This document shows, piece by piece, positions 10,961-21,015 of a stretch of DNA of 64,000 nucleotides. Numbering within the stretch: the stretch's first letter is position 1; each line of letters opens with the position of its first letter. This DNA is from Tetranychus cinnabarinus (taxonomy: Eukaryota; Arthropoda; Arachnida; Trombidiformes; Tetranychidae). The position numbers and the translations under genes are program-made. The notes under the pieces were generated by a model that did not search any database, was not told the DNA's origin, and worked only from the letters and a program-made list of their open reading frames with translations. The DNA lies in contig WHVY01000002.1 in the NCBI GenBank assembly GCA_022266195.1, forward strand, positions 8,943,001-9,007,000, given 5' to 3'.

Positions 10961-13166
10961 ACCAAGGAAGGAGGAGAAATGAGCAAAAATCCTCAACCTT
11001 GTTAGTGGATACTTCTGTATCCAGATGGCGTAATTTTCTGGGTTCAATAAAGATTTCAAAGCCAATTCATCTTCCTAAACATCTTGTCCGAATTTCATGT
11101 TTATTGTCAATTATCTGGTTCGTTGTTAATTAATTTTCAGCTCAAATATAATGGAAAATTTTACAGCTATTCTGGCTTTTAGGTAATTTTTTCTCTCACA
11201 CCTCTTCCTCTGAGCTTAGCTCAGCTCAAGTCAACAAATTGTTTTCGTTGGATCGTCTGCTTTTTAACTGTGCATATTTATTTCTTAATTTTTCATGTGC
11301 CTGATGGGTTAATCCATTATTCACTGAGCTAAACCCATTGATAATCCGTATTTTGTGTCCTTAGGCCTAAGGTTATGACACTGAACTGGTTTCTTTCATT
11401 TCTTTTTGAGAAAGGGTTGCTAATATGACTTTTAACAATTGATTAAAATTAATTGATTGGAGCTGTTTAATCGTGATGAACGAGGTGTACCATTTTGACA
11501 TAAAACACCATCTCTAATAAAATCATACATGTAAACAAATAATGAACACCTTTATAAAAATGTCCGGTTTTGTATAACAATAACATGCTACACCCATATG
11601 AAATATACCTTAACTCAATCAATCTCAATGGAAATTACTCCTACCACCAACTCTTTAGTATGAAATTAATTGATTACTTAATCAAGGATAAACATGGTCA
11701 AACCATACCTAATGGGATCATTTAGTAAAAAAGATAAACTCACCTACAAAACGGATCACCTTGTGAATAGTGTATAAATCCTAGAATGAAATCTCTTGAT
11801 TATATTTGATGTTGTCTTTTCCTTTTGAAAGAATATATTGACAATAACTCTTTTGAATATCCAATTAACTATTGGTTGGGAATTTATTTTACCACAATTG
11901 ACATTTATTACTCTAAAAAACCAATATGAATTCAACAGTTTGACACAAAAGCTTTATTGTTACCAGATGAAATGCCAAGCTCATTATTGAAGTAACAGAA
12001 GACTAGTACAATGGATACAGAAAAGCATCAACATATTTGCTTAATAAACTTTATATTTTTAGATCAAGGTTGACATGATCAGATTGCAAGGGAAAATTAA
12101 ATGCATTTATTCAATATTCCACCAAAGAATGAAAACTAACGTAATATAATTCATCTAATAATTTTTCCAATCAAATAGCCTGTAAAATCCAGATGAACTC
12201 ATCATACGTCAGGTCCATTACAACCATTAGGTCAACTTTTCTGATTTAAAATTATCTGTACCTTTAAAATGATCCGAAATGAATATAAACGAGAGATTCA
12301 ATTGTGACAATCTAATCCAGGATTTAGTACAAATTGAACTAATTTTATTGGGTTGATAATTAAAGACAACAAATTGAGTCAATTCAATCGATACAGTTGT
12401 GCTGCCATCTGTATTTATTATTTCCAACCATTTATGATTGTAAGTCTTTGCTATCAAAACTGTAATAAAACTAATCTCGAAAAATGTAAATTGCACAAAC
12501 CAATTAGTTTACTAATTTATTTGAAGTCTTAATTACTTTTACTATGGATTTTTATTAACCTTCATTACCAGGTGCATAAAGATTCAACTCAATATTATGG
12601 TTAATGATGAAGAAATTTCAAAATCCTTGAAAATTGAACTGTTTCCAGGATGAGTCGACTTGCTAAATGTATCTTTCATTTTGTTGATAACAAAGATATA
12701 ATTATTAACGACAAGCCATGATTATTATTTAATTAAGGTATATAGCTGAAAACTTCTGAATGAAGACAGAGTTAATCATTGATGCAGAAAAAACAGATGA
12801 AAATGAATAAATCTTAAACAAGCTAAAAGTATAATCATCAAAAGAGATTGTCAACAAGCAAAGATAACATTAATCTGATTCTGATAAAGACAAGAATGTT
12901 TTCTGTTTTAATTCATTTTCCTAAGAAATTAACAGACTAATTGTTGATCAAGACAAGTTAACAATAGAAACATTGATCAACACTTTAAAATACAACGTAT
13001 AGCCATTTCAAAAACCAGTAAATCTCTGATCTTTTCCCATCAAGTATTCACTTCTCGCTTAGCCTGGAAATAAGTCGAAACTTTTAAAACCTTTACACAC
13101 TAATCAACCAAATTATTTTTAACGTTCATATCGTGCACTTATTAGTAAATTTAAAGGACGCTTACA
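10961..13166. other. Intergenic between serpin and HAAO (divergent genes)
   Basis: About 2.2 kb of AT-rich DNA holding the upstream regions of the serpin (minus) and HAAO (plus). The open frame 12227-12496 has no family resemblance and amino-acid content typical of chance frames. No repeats recognised. Confidence 0.45.
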
Positions 13167-14182
13167 ATGAAAGAGTTAACATCAGAAGTGATTAACATTG
13201 ACAAATGGATTGAAAAAAATGGTCCCTACCTAAAACCTCCAGTTGGTAACAAATGTATTTTTAACGGACAATTGAAGGTTTTCCTGGTTGCTGGGCCAAA
13301 TCAACGATCTGATTATCATGTTGAAAATGGTGAAGAGATATTCATTATGCTTAAAGGTGACATGGTATTAAATATAATTGAAAAAGGTAAACCCAAAAGC
13401 ATAACAATTAAAGAAGGTAAGTCAACAGTCATTTTATAATCAAAGCCTTGCTTGCAACTTAAACTTTACATTTAACCCAATATTTATGTCAAATTGAATC
13501 TTGTGTCTTTGCGACTGTTTTCAGTTGATTCACAATCTGATCGTTTTATTTATCCTTTGTTTACATTTCAACAGGGGAAATATTTGTGTTGCCCAGTCGG
13601 ATACCTCACAGTCCACAGCGATTTGAAGATACCCTTGGTATGGTCATTGAAAGGGAAAGATTACCAGAAGAAATGGATTGCTTACGATATTATTGTGATT
13701 CCAATTGTGATCAAGTATTGTATGAGAGATGGTTTCATCTTGTTAATCTTGATGTTGACATTAAAGCAGCGATTGATGCATTCAAAGGTTCAATTGAATG
13801 TGAAACTGGTAAACCAAGTCAACTGTATGACAATTCAACCGCTCCTCATCCAGATGATGTCCAAAGCCAGGTATTATCTCCTATTTATCTACTAGATTGG
13901 TTTAAATACAACTACCAGAACATTTCAGATGGATTTGCATCCATATGGGACAGTTCAAAGGAGTCGAAAGTTGGCTTTTATGGTCCAGGTAAACATATTG
14001 TCGTGTCTGTTCAACATGAGCTTTTTGTTTGGAATCTTGGTTCATATGCTAAAATAACAATTGATGATGACAGTCAACATAAATTAACATTCAATGATAC
14101 AATGATTATTGACCGTGGCTCTGTTATTACTCTCGCTTCTGATGGGCCAACTTTCGTTGCCTCCATGAAGCCAACTCAATAG
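13167..14182 (+). CDS. HAAO: 3-hydroxyanthranilate 3,4-dioxygenase
   Basis: Two exons (13167-13416, 13575-14182) with a 158-nt intron encode 285 residues; the human enzyme has 286. HAAO opens the ring of 3-hydroxyanthranilate with O2 in the kynurenine pathway, giving the precursor of quinolinate and hence NAD. It is a cytosolic non-haem Fe(II) cupin. The Fe ligands align with the human ones (His47, Glu53, His91): His51 and Glu57 in DYHVENGEE, and His95 in IPHSPQRF. Substrate-binding arginines (Arg47, Arg99) are also kept. The second cupin half ends at MKPTQ. The animal two-domain form (LRYYCDSNCDQVLYERWF, GKPSQLYD) is present, so this is not the short bacterial/fungal single-cupin type. It appears intact. 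Confidence 0.95.
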
Positions 14183-15126
14183 AAGCAACTATTGAAACAA
14201 TCTATTAATCTAATAATATCAAGTGTCATTAAATAATCATAAACTTGTACCATTTATATCTCAATTTTAAATTAAGACTTGGTAAATGATAAAGCAAATT
14301 TTTCTGAATAAAGCAACAGTCAATTTACGCCTAAGCCTCGTTATAATTAGAATTAATTTGTCGGTTAGTAACAATATGATTAAAATCATTCATTTAATCT
14401 CTTTTTATTTACGTCAAATTGTAAGCTAAATGTTTATTAACTGAGATCAGGATAATCTGAAATGATTAGCTTTATCTTACGAGGGAACCGTCAAAATTAT
14501 TAAATCGATATAGATTTTATTGGCCTCTATCTGTACATTAGACGCTTATTGAACGAAATGATATAAAACGAAACTAGTTGCCACCTTTTCGATGTCGCCA
14601 TTTTATCATATTTTTTCTAGAAAAAGTATGCTTTTCAATGGACATTTGTATTTGTTTCATTAGATGTATAAAATGAATGCTCTTATTGGACTGTTACTAG
14701 AAAGACACAATAAACACAATTTTCACATCCATTCAAAAATTGACACTAATGGTTAAAAACGGGCAAAAATCAGTTTCTTTCAAGTTTGGACTCTGTTGGT
14801 TGTAAGGACATCATTAATGTAGCTGAGATAAGTGGCGCAAATTCACAAAACTTAGAATCAATTTGAGTTCGAGGTTTTATTTGTAAATTAAATATTATTT
14901 TTTGCGTTTTATTTATCAATACATTAAAGTTAGTCTTGAAAAATTCATGAATTTATTAAGGAATCAATAATTTGCGGAGTTTCATCAAAAATTCAGTAAA
15001 ATTGTTAGAAAACTTTTTGAAGCTAATTCAAAATGATTGGTTGATTTTTCATTGAATCATTGCATAAACAAAAAAGGTGAAATATAGAGTCCAAGAGTTG
15101 AACAGTAAAATTATTCATTTGTGTGT
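14183..15126. other. 3' flanks of HAAO and A2
   Basis: Convergent 3' regions. The part from about 14940 to 15126 is clearly homologous, in reverse orientation, to the 3' flank of A1 (697-862), marking how far the duplicated A segment extends. The remainder is AT-rich with nothing recognised. Confidence 0.55.
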
Positions 15127-16413
15127 TCAATTCAAAATAATCCTGCATTCATCAATTTTTCGAGTTCTTACCCGCTTCTTCTTGGTATCAATAAAAGTGG
15201 CAATAAAATAATGGTTTTCAGTTAATTTTGGGAATAATGAAAGTGTTTTTTGATCAATTTCAAGAATTGTCCAATGTACTAACCACTTGAATGAACATGT
15301 TGGCGATGAATAGCCAATTAAAAGGAGATATTTCATGGCTCTGATGAATTTTTCCATTTCTGCAAACATTTTCGGATAATCAATATCTTCCAGAATAGAT
15401 GGACAACTAGTTTTAGTACACCATCTATGAAAATAACTGTAATCCTCAGGATCTACCTCGATATCTCTAGTGAGATTATCGCAGATAGATCTACAATATT
15501 TACTGTTTTCTCTGGGTATTTTATATTGAACGTGCTCTTCGAACTGTTCCATGGTCAGTTTGTTAGGGTAAAAATCAACTGAAAGAGGATCGACTTTAAT
15601 AGATTTGATAATGTTGGAAGTAACATTATCAATATCCTTCTCTATCAATGTTAACATAACGACGTCTGTCTTGTCAAATGATGATTTCGATGAACCACAA
15701 GAGCTTTCCAGTTCCGAGCTCATTTTCTTAGTATATTCGGCGTTTTCATGATACACATTTGCTTCACTTGGAAACGTGCGAATCACCACATCCTCTCCCA
15801 AAAGCGGTGTGCCAGCATCGTGCGGAATCCTCGGAAAAAACTTGTAATCGGTGTCTAAATTATAACCTGGATGAGAATATTTATGTGAAAAAATTAAATT
15901 AAGTTGGAAGGTATCTATTATGAGGTAACTTTTTCACCAATAGTCTGTTGGGTGTAGAGACGACGGGACAACTCATAGTGTTTCTCGATATTTGCTTCTG
16001 GTATGGATCGGAAAGAATGACACTGTTAATTGAAGCATCGATATTATCGACGATACCTCTATTGAAAATATTGGCAAAAATATTGAATGATATCAAATAT
16101 ATTTATAAAAAAAGGAACTAGAGATGAAAATTTAATATGAACCTTTTGAACCAGACTAATGCCACTTAAAAAGCTTAAAAATTGTATTGAGAGGAGTCTC
16201 TTCTCATCTACTCTTTGCTTTTAAGTGTTACATACTTTAAATATTAGGTGTGCGATAAGTCTAGAAAATATTAAGATATAAGTTTAACTTACCTTTTCCT
16301 AATTTGAAATATCGAAATTTGTTTTCGCCAAAACCAGATTTTATCTCCTTTATTATCATCATCGAAGAAAATTGAAAGAATAGAAAAAAACAAAACAAAA
16401 TTTTAATTTCCAT
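15127..16413 (-). CDS. Family A secreted orphan protein, copy A2
   Basis: Two exons: 16293-16413 and 15127-15866, joined GGAAAAG|GTAAG to ATCCAG|GTTATA in phase 1; 286 residues. Exon 1 encodes a strong signal peptide (MEIKILFCFFLFFQFSS) and GFGENKFRYFKLG. Exon 2 holds the rest, including SIKVDPLSVDFYPNKLT, a Cys-containing middle part, and the C-terminal LEIDQKTLSLFPKLTENHYF followed by a basic segment and ECRIILN. There are NVT and NLT glycosylation sites. I know no family for it. It faces gene B1 across a 396-bp intergenic segment. The intron contains a 65-codon open frame (15899-16096) that I regard as chance. It is the best-preserved full-length A copy in the window; function unknown, presumably extracellular. 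Confidence 0.8.
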
Positions 16414-16809
16414 TGAATTTGGTTTAGTTGATGTTCAGTTTAACAGGAATATTTGTTGATACAACGGGCAAGAGTATCTCAAGTCAAAGGAACTAAAACT
16501 GGTTACTTGCGCTTCTCTAGTCAAGTAACTTGAGCACTTTTAGAGTGTAAAATAAATGGTTTTACCGATATTCTGGTCTCTTCTAACATTAAATGTTTGA
16601 ATTGGCTAAATGTGAAATAACTGGTCAAGTTACTTTTAACTTATGACCAGTTCTATGCGTTTGTTTACCGTACGCCATTTTGTGATAAAATATTACATAA
16701 AGATCTTCGTGTTTTATATTTGAAACCAGGTTCAATAAACTCAAATTGTATTTTGTTTAATGGTTTAAGTTTCAAACTCTGTTGTTTATTTCAAACCAGA
16801 CAAGTGCCA
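16414..16809. promoter_or_regulatory. Shared divergent promoter region of A2 and B1
   Basis: The only sequence between the ATG of A2 (minus) and of B1 (plus). It contains an inverted repeat AACTGGTCA (16619-16627) / TGACCAGTT (16644-16652) and repeated CAAGTAACTT / CAAGTTACTT motifs; most of it is conserved in the equivalent A3/B2 segment (20627-21015). This suggests a bidirectional promoter with palindromic binding sites. The core promoter elements were not resolved. Confidence 0.55.
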
Positions 16810-17580
16810 ATGGATTTAAAACTTTGTTTTATTCAACTCATCGTTTTAAATTTGAGTTATTTGACAAATCAAATCGGGAATTTAGAAATGTGGAAAACTG
16901 CTGCCTCTCATGTTGATTATTATATGAATATCAAAACCGGTAACGATTTACAATGGATGAACCCAAAAGACACGGAGAACGACGGAATATGGAAACTATG
17001 GAGTAATGATAGTGTATTAAGAGAACCAATGAGTTTCTTATCATTCTGTAGAGTGCGATTCGATGATAACGATAATCTTCATCTTTATTTATTCAAGAAT
17101 CAAACGAGTAGTTTGCATGGACCAGTCAGGATCAACTCAAAGCATATTGAACTAGACATGAAGTTTCATATAACTAAAGAGGAAATAGATTCGTATCCAG
17201 ATAAGCTTGACGAAGATCACGAAGGATTCAAACATGAATCATATGAAAATCATGAAATTGAACTCGACTTAATGCGACATGCTCGTTGTATTTTGGGGCA
17301 ATTGGCTTATAAACTTTATGATGAAACTGACCTCAAGTCGATGCCTCCTCTGAATATTAATCTTGAACTGGATTCTTCAACAGCTTCCCATTTCCCGAAA
17401 ATTGAAAAAGATGATTATTTCATATTGAATATCATAAATTTTGCTAATAGATTCTCATGGCGCGGAGAAAAAGCTACGACCTGGGGTAATTGGCACCCAG
17501 AATTGGCACCTCCCGGGCTTAATGATCCGATTAACTGGATTGCAGCCTCCCATTCAATCTTAAATTATACAATTGTATAA
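16810..17580 (+). CDS. Family B secreted orphan protein, copy B1
   Basis: A single exon of 256 residues. The frame is open further upstream, but the ATG at 16810 begins an evident signal peptide (MDLKLCFIQLIVLNLSYL) and is the position conserved in B2. The mature protein contains HVDYYMNIKTGNDLQWM, three N-glycosylation motifs (NDS, NQT, NYT), KEEIDSYPDKL, and a C-terminal part with INLELDSSTASHFPKIEKDD followed by YFILNIIN and a Trp-rich stretch, ending in NYTIV. I recognise no known family. The C-terminal block resembles family A (L-E-x-D-x-x-T-x-S-x-F-P-K with Y-F-I), so A and B may share a fold. Transcribed divergently from A2. Confidence 0.78.
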   Translation: MDLKLCFIQLIVLNLSYLTNQIGNLEMWKTAASHVDYYMNIKTGNDLQWMNPKDTENDGIWKLWSNDSVLREPMSFLSFCRVRFDDNDNLHLYLFKNQTSSLHGPVRINSKHIELDMKFHITKEEIDSYPDKLDEDHEGFKHESYENHEIELDLMRHARCILGQLAYKLYDETDLKSMPPLNINLELDSSTASHFPKIEKDDYFILNIINFANRFSWRGEKATTWGNWHPELAPPGLNDPINWIAASHSILNYTIV

Positions 17581-17680
17581 CCAACACTTAACAAAATTTA
17601 AAATGTAATCACAATTGGACTTGTTTGATAATAAAAGGGAATTGTAATTAACGCTGTAATGAAACCGCAACCATTCATGA

Positions 17681-18149
17681 TTAAACACATTCCTCAATCA
17701 GTTTATTATTTTCGTAACAATATTTGGTGAATTTAACTGTTACTTCGTTAAGTCGATCGATCATGGATCGCAACACATTTGGTGATTTGATGTTAAGCAC
17801 CTCTGCTGGAGTGGGCTCGGGTGCAGTCCAAGGAGGATAAATAACATTGAGGAAACCTCCATAAACAAGTGGATACAAGACTGAAAAGAGATTATTTTAA
17901 ATATGTTATTATATCATAGTTGATTAGATGAAATGGATACTCACAGACTAAATTGAGGGTAAATAATGCTACAATACCAGAGGTGACCAAACTTTCCCAG
18001 ACTCTAGGATGTCGTTCAAATTCACTGCTTCCAAATGAAGTCACTGAAGGCAAAGCACTTGAAACGGCCGACTTGAATTTATTCATTTGATTCTTGGCTC
18101 GATCACGAAACCTTGGTCTAGTCCTAGAATTATTTGTATATGTACTCAT
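17681..18149 (-). CDS. Small single-pass membrane protein, orphan
   Basis: Two exons (17945-18149, 17681-17880), donor GTCT|GTGAGT, acceptor TTTTCAG, 134 residues. The N-terminal 50 residues are basic and Ser/Arg-rich (RTRPRFRDRAKNQMNKFK). One hydrophobic segment spans the exon junction (SLVTSGIVALFTLNLVFLYP), followed by a probable reentrant or short hydrophobic part, YPPWTAPEP, and a C-terminal helix-like stretch (VLRSMIDRLNEVTVKFTKYC). I do not recognise the protein. Two decayed copies exist in the window (868-1043 and 21893-22063), each next to an A or B gene, so this is the only intact version here. Convergent with B1, 100 bases away. Confidence 0.7.
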
Positions 18150-18445
18150 TTTGAGATGGTTTTGGGTAAAAGATGATAGTTAATTAATGATATAATTGTT
18201 TCTCATTATTCAAATTCATCTAATCCTTCTAGTTGGATTCCTCAAGAAATGTAGGATTTTATAGCATTGGAAAAGAATGAGACAAACTTTTATACTTTTG
18301 GATGTCTAATGAAAAACTTGGTGATGTATTAATAGATATCTCTGAAAGAATCTTCAGTAGTTGAAAGTTTCATGTCTCCTGTATTTTTTGTTTAAACCTT
18401 CAGTTCATTTGAAATAGGAGACGAAGATGAGTTTAATAAAATCTA

Positions 18446-18589
18446 ATGATTAGTCTAAGAATGATGAATGTAGTTGATGCCATTCGCAAGATATTGAGTC
18501 TAAAAGTTTGCAGGCCAATGGCCAAAATCAAGAGAACTGTCGATAAATTGAAAAAAATGTTCTACCTACTTCTGCATTTCATGAAATAG
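18446..18589 (+). other. Small open frame (47 codons), basic and hydrophobic C-terminus
   Basis: ATG at 18446 to TAG at 18589. The product is rich in Lys/Arg and hydrophobic residues (VCRPMAKIKRTVDKLKK then FYLLLHFMK). It lies just upstream of the decayed coding stretch at 18603-18990 on the same strand, in the spacer between the two duplicated units. It could be a remnant of the same element. No family recognised. Confidence 0.25.
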
Positions 18590-18602
18590 GTGCATTTACT
18601 GA

Positions 18603-18990
18603 ATGAACATCAAAAGTTATATTAAAAATGATTTTGATGAAAAAATCTGGTCACAGAACTGCAGAAAAGGCGGTCGAAGTTTCGACTTTAACCTCAATTT
18701 CCCGAAAACTGTCGATCGGAGAAATACTCGAATAGCACTAATGGACTATGTTTTTATGCCTCTACAAATCCTCAAAGTCCCTAATCTTAACTCGAAAGAC
18801 AAATTTTCTGTGCTTATTCCTTTTACCAACAATTTTGAACAAGGTGGAATAACCGTATAAACGAAGTTAATGTTACGAGACTTCGAGATCTTCTGTCTAT
18901 AGCCAGACCTTGTGTCAGCTCATAGAAACACTTGAATGAAAAGACTAAATTTCCTACAAAAGTGCCACTGCTTCAAAGCCCACATCTCGA
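18603..18990 (+). pseudogene. Decayed protein-coding stretch of unknown origin
   Basis: The first 85 codons (18603-18860) are open and have a real-protein composition (GGRSFDFNLNFPKTVDRR, ALMDYVFMPLQILKVP). After the TAA, coding-like sequence goes on in another frame (RINEVNVTRLRDLLSIARP, later TKFPTKVPLLQSP) with a further stop, until a MITE at 19021. This pattern, one frameshift and scattered stops in otherwise protein-like sequence, is that of a degraded gene. It is absent from the duplicated units themselves. Origin from a large mobile element or an integrated virus-like element is possible but not shown; I do not recognise the family. Confidence 0.4.
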
Positions 18991-19020
18991 GGCTTCCACA
19001 CAAGACTGATAACCGAGCAG

Positions 19021-19128
19021 CATACAGGGTGGGGAGAAAGTTTCTAGGCAGTGACGTAACAATAATGGATTGAAATGTTTTAGAAGGTGGAGCTTAAATG
19101 CCTAGAAACTTTCTCCCCACCCTGTATG
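19021..19128. mobile_element. Short MITE, mariner/Tc1-like
   Basis: Perfect 30-bp terminal inverted repeats (19021-19050 and 19099-19128) flank a 48-bp centre. The repeats begin CATACAGGGTGGGGAG. A TA sits at each outer edge before CAGGGTGG, consistent with TA target duplication as in Tc1/mariner elements. There is no coding capacity, so it would need a transposase elsewhere. Confidence 0.75.
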
Positions 19129-19135
19129 TAGTACC

Positions 19136-19180
19136 CTAGACTACTCGATTATCACGAAACAGATTTCGCGTGACACAGAA
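19136..19180. pseudogene. Possible short fragment resembling CCT5 exon sequence
   Basis: AGACTACTCG then TTATCACGAA matches, with one mismatch, the CCT5 coding exon near 22803-22825 in the same orientation, and weaker similarity continues for about 20 bases. CCT5 lies just right of duplication unit 2, so a fragment left of unit 2 would fit the duplication having once reached into CCT5. The match is short and may be coincidental. Confidence 0.35.
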
Positions 19181-19356
19181 AGTGTAAAGATGAATGACTC
19201 AAATTTACAAAACTTCAAATAAACTTGGATCAGATTTAGTCTGCAAATCAAATATTGTAAATTATTTTTTAACTTTTCATTTCTTTAATATTGAAGTTAG
19301 TTTTGAAAGATACATAAGTGTATTGAGAAATTTATAAATTAAGGATTTTCATGCAT

Positions 19357-20626
19357 TCAATCCAAAATAATCCTGCATTCATCAATTTTTCGAGTTCTTG
19401 CCTGCTTCTTCTTGGTATCAATGAAAGTGGCAATAAAATAATGGTTTTCAGTTAATTTTGGGAATAATGAAAGAGTTTTCCTATCAATTTCAAGAATTGT
19501 CCAATGTACTAACCACTTGAATGAACATGTTGGCGATGAATAGCCAAATAAAAGGAGATATTTCATGGCTCTGATGAATTTTTCCATTTCTGCAAACATT
19601 TTCGGATAATCAATATCTTCCAGAATAGATGGACAACTAGTTTTAGCACACCATCTATGAAAATACCTGTAATCCTCAGGATCTACCTGGATATCTCTGG
19701 TAAGATTATTGCAGATAGATCTACAATATTTACTGTTTTTTCTGGGTATATCATATTGTACATTATCTTTGAACTGTTCCATGGTCAGTTTGTGAGGATA
19801 AAAATCAACTGAAAGAGGATCGACTTTAATAGATTTGATAATGTTGGAAGTAACATTATCAATATCCTTCTCTATCAATGTTAACATAACGACGTCTGTC
19901 TTGTCAAATGATGATTTCGATGAACCACAAGAGTTTTCCAGTTCCGAGGTCATTTTCTTGGTTAATTCGGTGTTTTCATGATACACATTTGCTTCACTTG
20001 GAAACGTGCGAATCACCACATCCTCTTCCAGAAGTCCTTCGCCAGCCACGTGTGGAGTCCTTACCATAAACGTGTAATTGATGTTATGTCTTATCGCTAA
20101 ATGAGAATATTTAGATTAAAAATTAAATTTTACTGAATTTGAGAGTGTCTAAGGATTTTCTTATTCAAGTTTTATAATATTTAGAAATGTACATCATGAG
20201 AATTGCAATCACAAGTTGTGACATTCATCTCGTGGATGCAGTAATCAGCTTTAATAAGAACATTACAGTCTGGATTTCCACTTTTTCGATCGACGAAATA
20301 TTTCGAAATAGCTTTCCACGATAGAAAGCATTATTTTCGTTATTTCATGATTTCATTCTTGAATCTTTTCTAACTGATTTTTTGGATTTAAGGATCGGAT
20401 CGTTAGGCAAAACTCTCCTCACCCTCTCTTTCCATTTAAGTGTTACATCCTTTTTATAAGGTCCGTGACTAGTTGAAAGAAATATTAAGATATCAATTAA
20501 CTTACATATTCCTAATTTGAAATATCGAAATTTGTTTTCGCCAAAACCAGATTTTATCTCCTTTATTATCATCAACGAAGAAAATTGAAAGAATAGAAAA
20601 AAACAAAACAAAATTTTAATTTCCAT
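19357..20626 (-). CDS. Family A secreted orphan protein, copy A3
   Basis: Two exons: 20506-20626 and 19357-20096, of the same lengths as in A2 (121 and 740 nt), phase 1, 286 residues. The signal peptide is nearly that of A2 (MEIKILFCFFLFFQFSS). The stretch just after the intron differs most from A2 (SIRHNINYTFMVRTPHVAGEG in place of the GYNLDTDY region) and adds an NYT glycosylation site, while the remainder is almost the same, with FKDNVQYDIPRKNSKYC and the conserved C-terminus ending in ILD. The donor is GGAATAT|GTAAG. It appears intact although its divergent partner B2 is broken. Function unknown. Confidence 0.78.
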
Positions 20627-21015
20627 TGAATTTGGTTTAGTTGATCTACAGTTTAACAGGAATATTTGTTGATACAACGGGCAAGAGTATCTCAAGTCAA
20701 AGGAACTAAAACTGGTTACTTGCGCTTCTCTAGTCAAGTAACTTTAGCACTTTTAGAGTGTAAAATAAATGGTTTTACCGATATTCTGGCCTCTTCTAAC
20801 ATTAAATGTTTGAATGGCTAAATGTGAAATAACTGGTCAAGTTACTTTTAACTTATGACCAGTTCTATGCGTTTGTTTACCGTACGCCATTTTGGGCTAA
20901 AAGACCATTACATAAAGACCTTTGTGTTTTACATTTGAAACCAGGTTCAATAAACTCAAATTGTATTTCGTTTAATCAGTTTTGTTGCAAACTCTGTTGT
21001 TTCTTTCAAGTGATA
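20627..21015. promoter_or_regulatory. Shared divergent promoter region of A3 and B2
   Basis: Equivalent to 16414-16809 and largely conserved with it, including the AACTGGTCA / TGACCAGTT inverted repeat, the CAAGTTACTT motif and the TTTACCGTACGCCATTTTG segment. Retention of these blocks between copies, where other spacer sequence has indels, suggests function. Confidence 0.5.

Larger units (their letters stand above)
15126..18300. repeat. Tandem segmental duplication, unit 1 (A2-B1-membrane gene)
   Basis: This unit aligns along its length with 19356-22213: both contain a minus-strand A gene, a divergent plus-strand B gene and a minus-strand small membrane gene (deleted in unit 2), in the same order. 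Intergenic spacers, introns and even the 3' flank of the third gene (ending near 18300 and 22213) are recognisably the same. Divergence is modest in coding parts and includes several indels in spacers. Confidence 0.9.

Noticed and set aside
12227..12496. 89-codon minus-strand frame between serpin and HAAO
   Set aside because: No family resemblance, no regulatory or splice context, composition typical of random AT-rich frames.
15899..16096. 65-codon open frame in the A2 intron (minus strand)
   Set aside because: A direct splice from exon 1 to 15866 gives a frame and length identical to A3, whose intron has no matching frame, so this is intronic chance.
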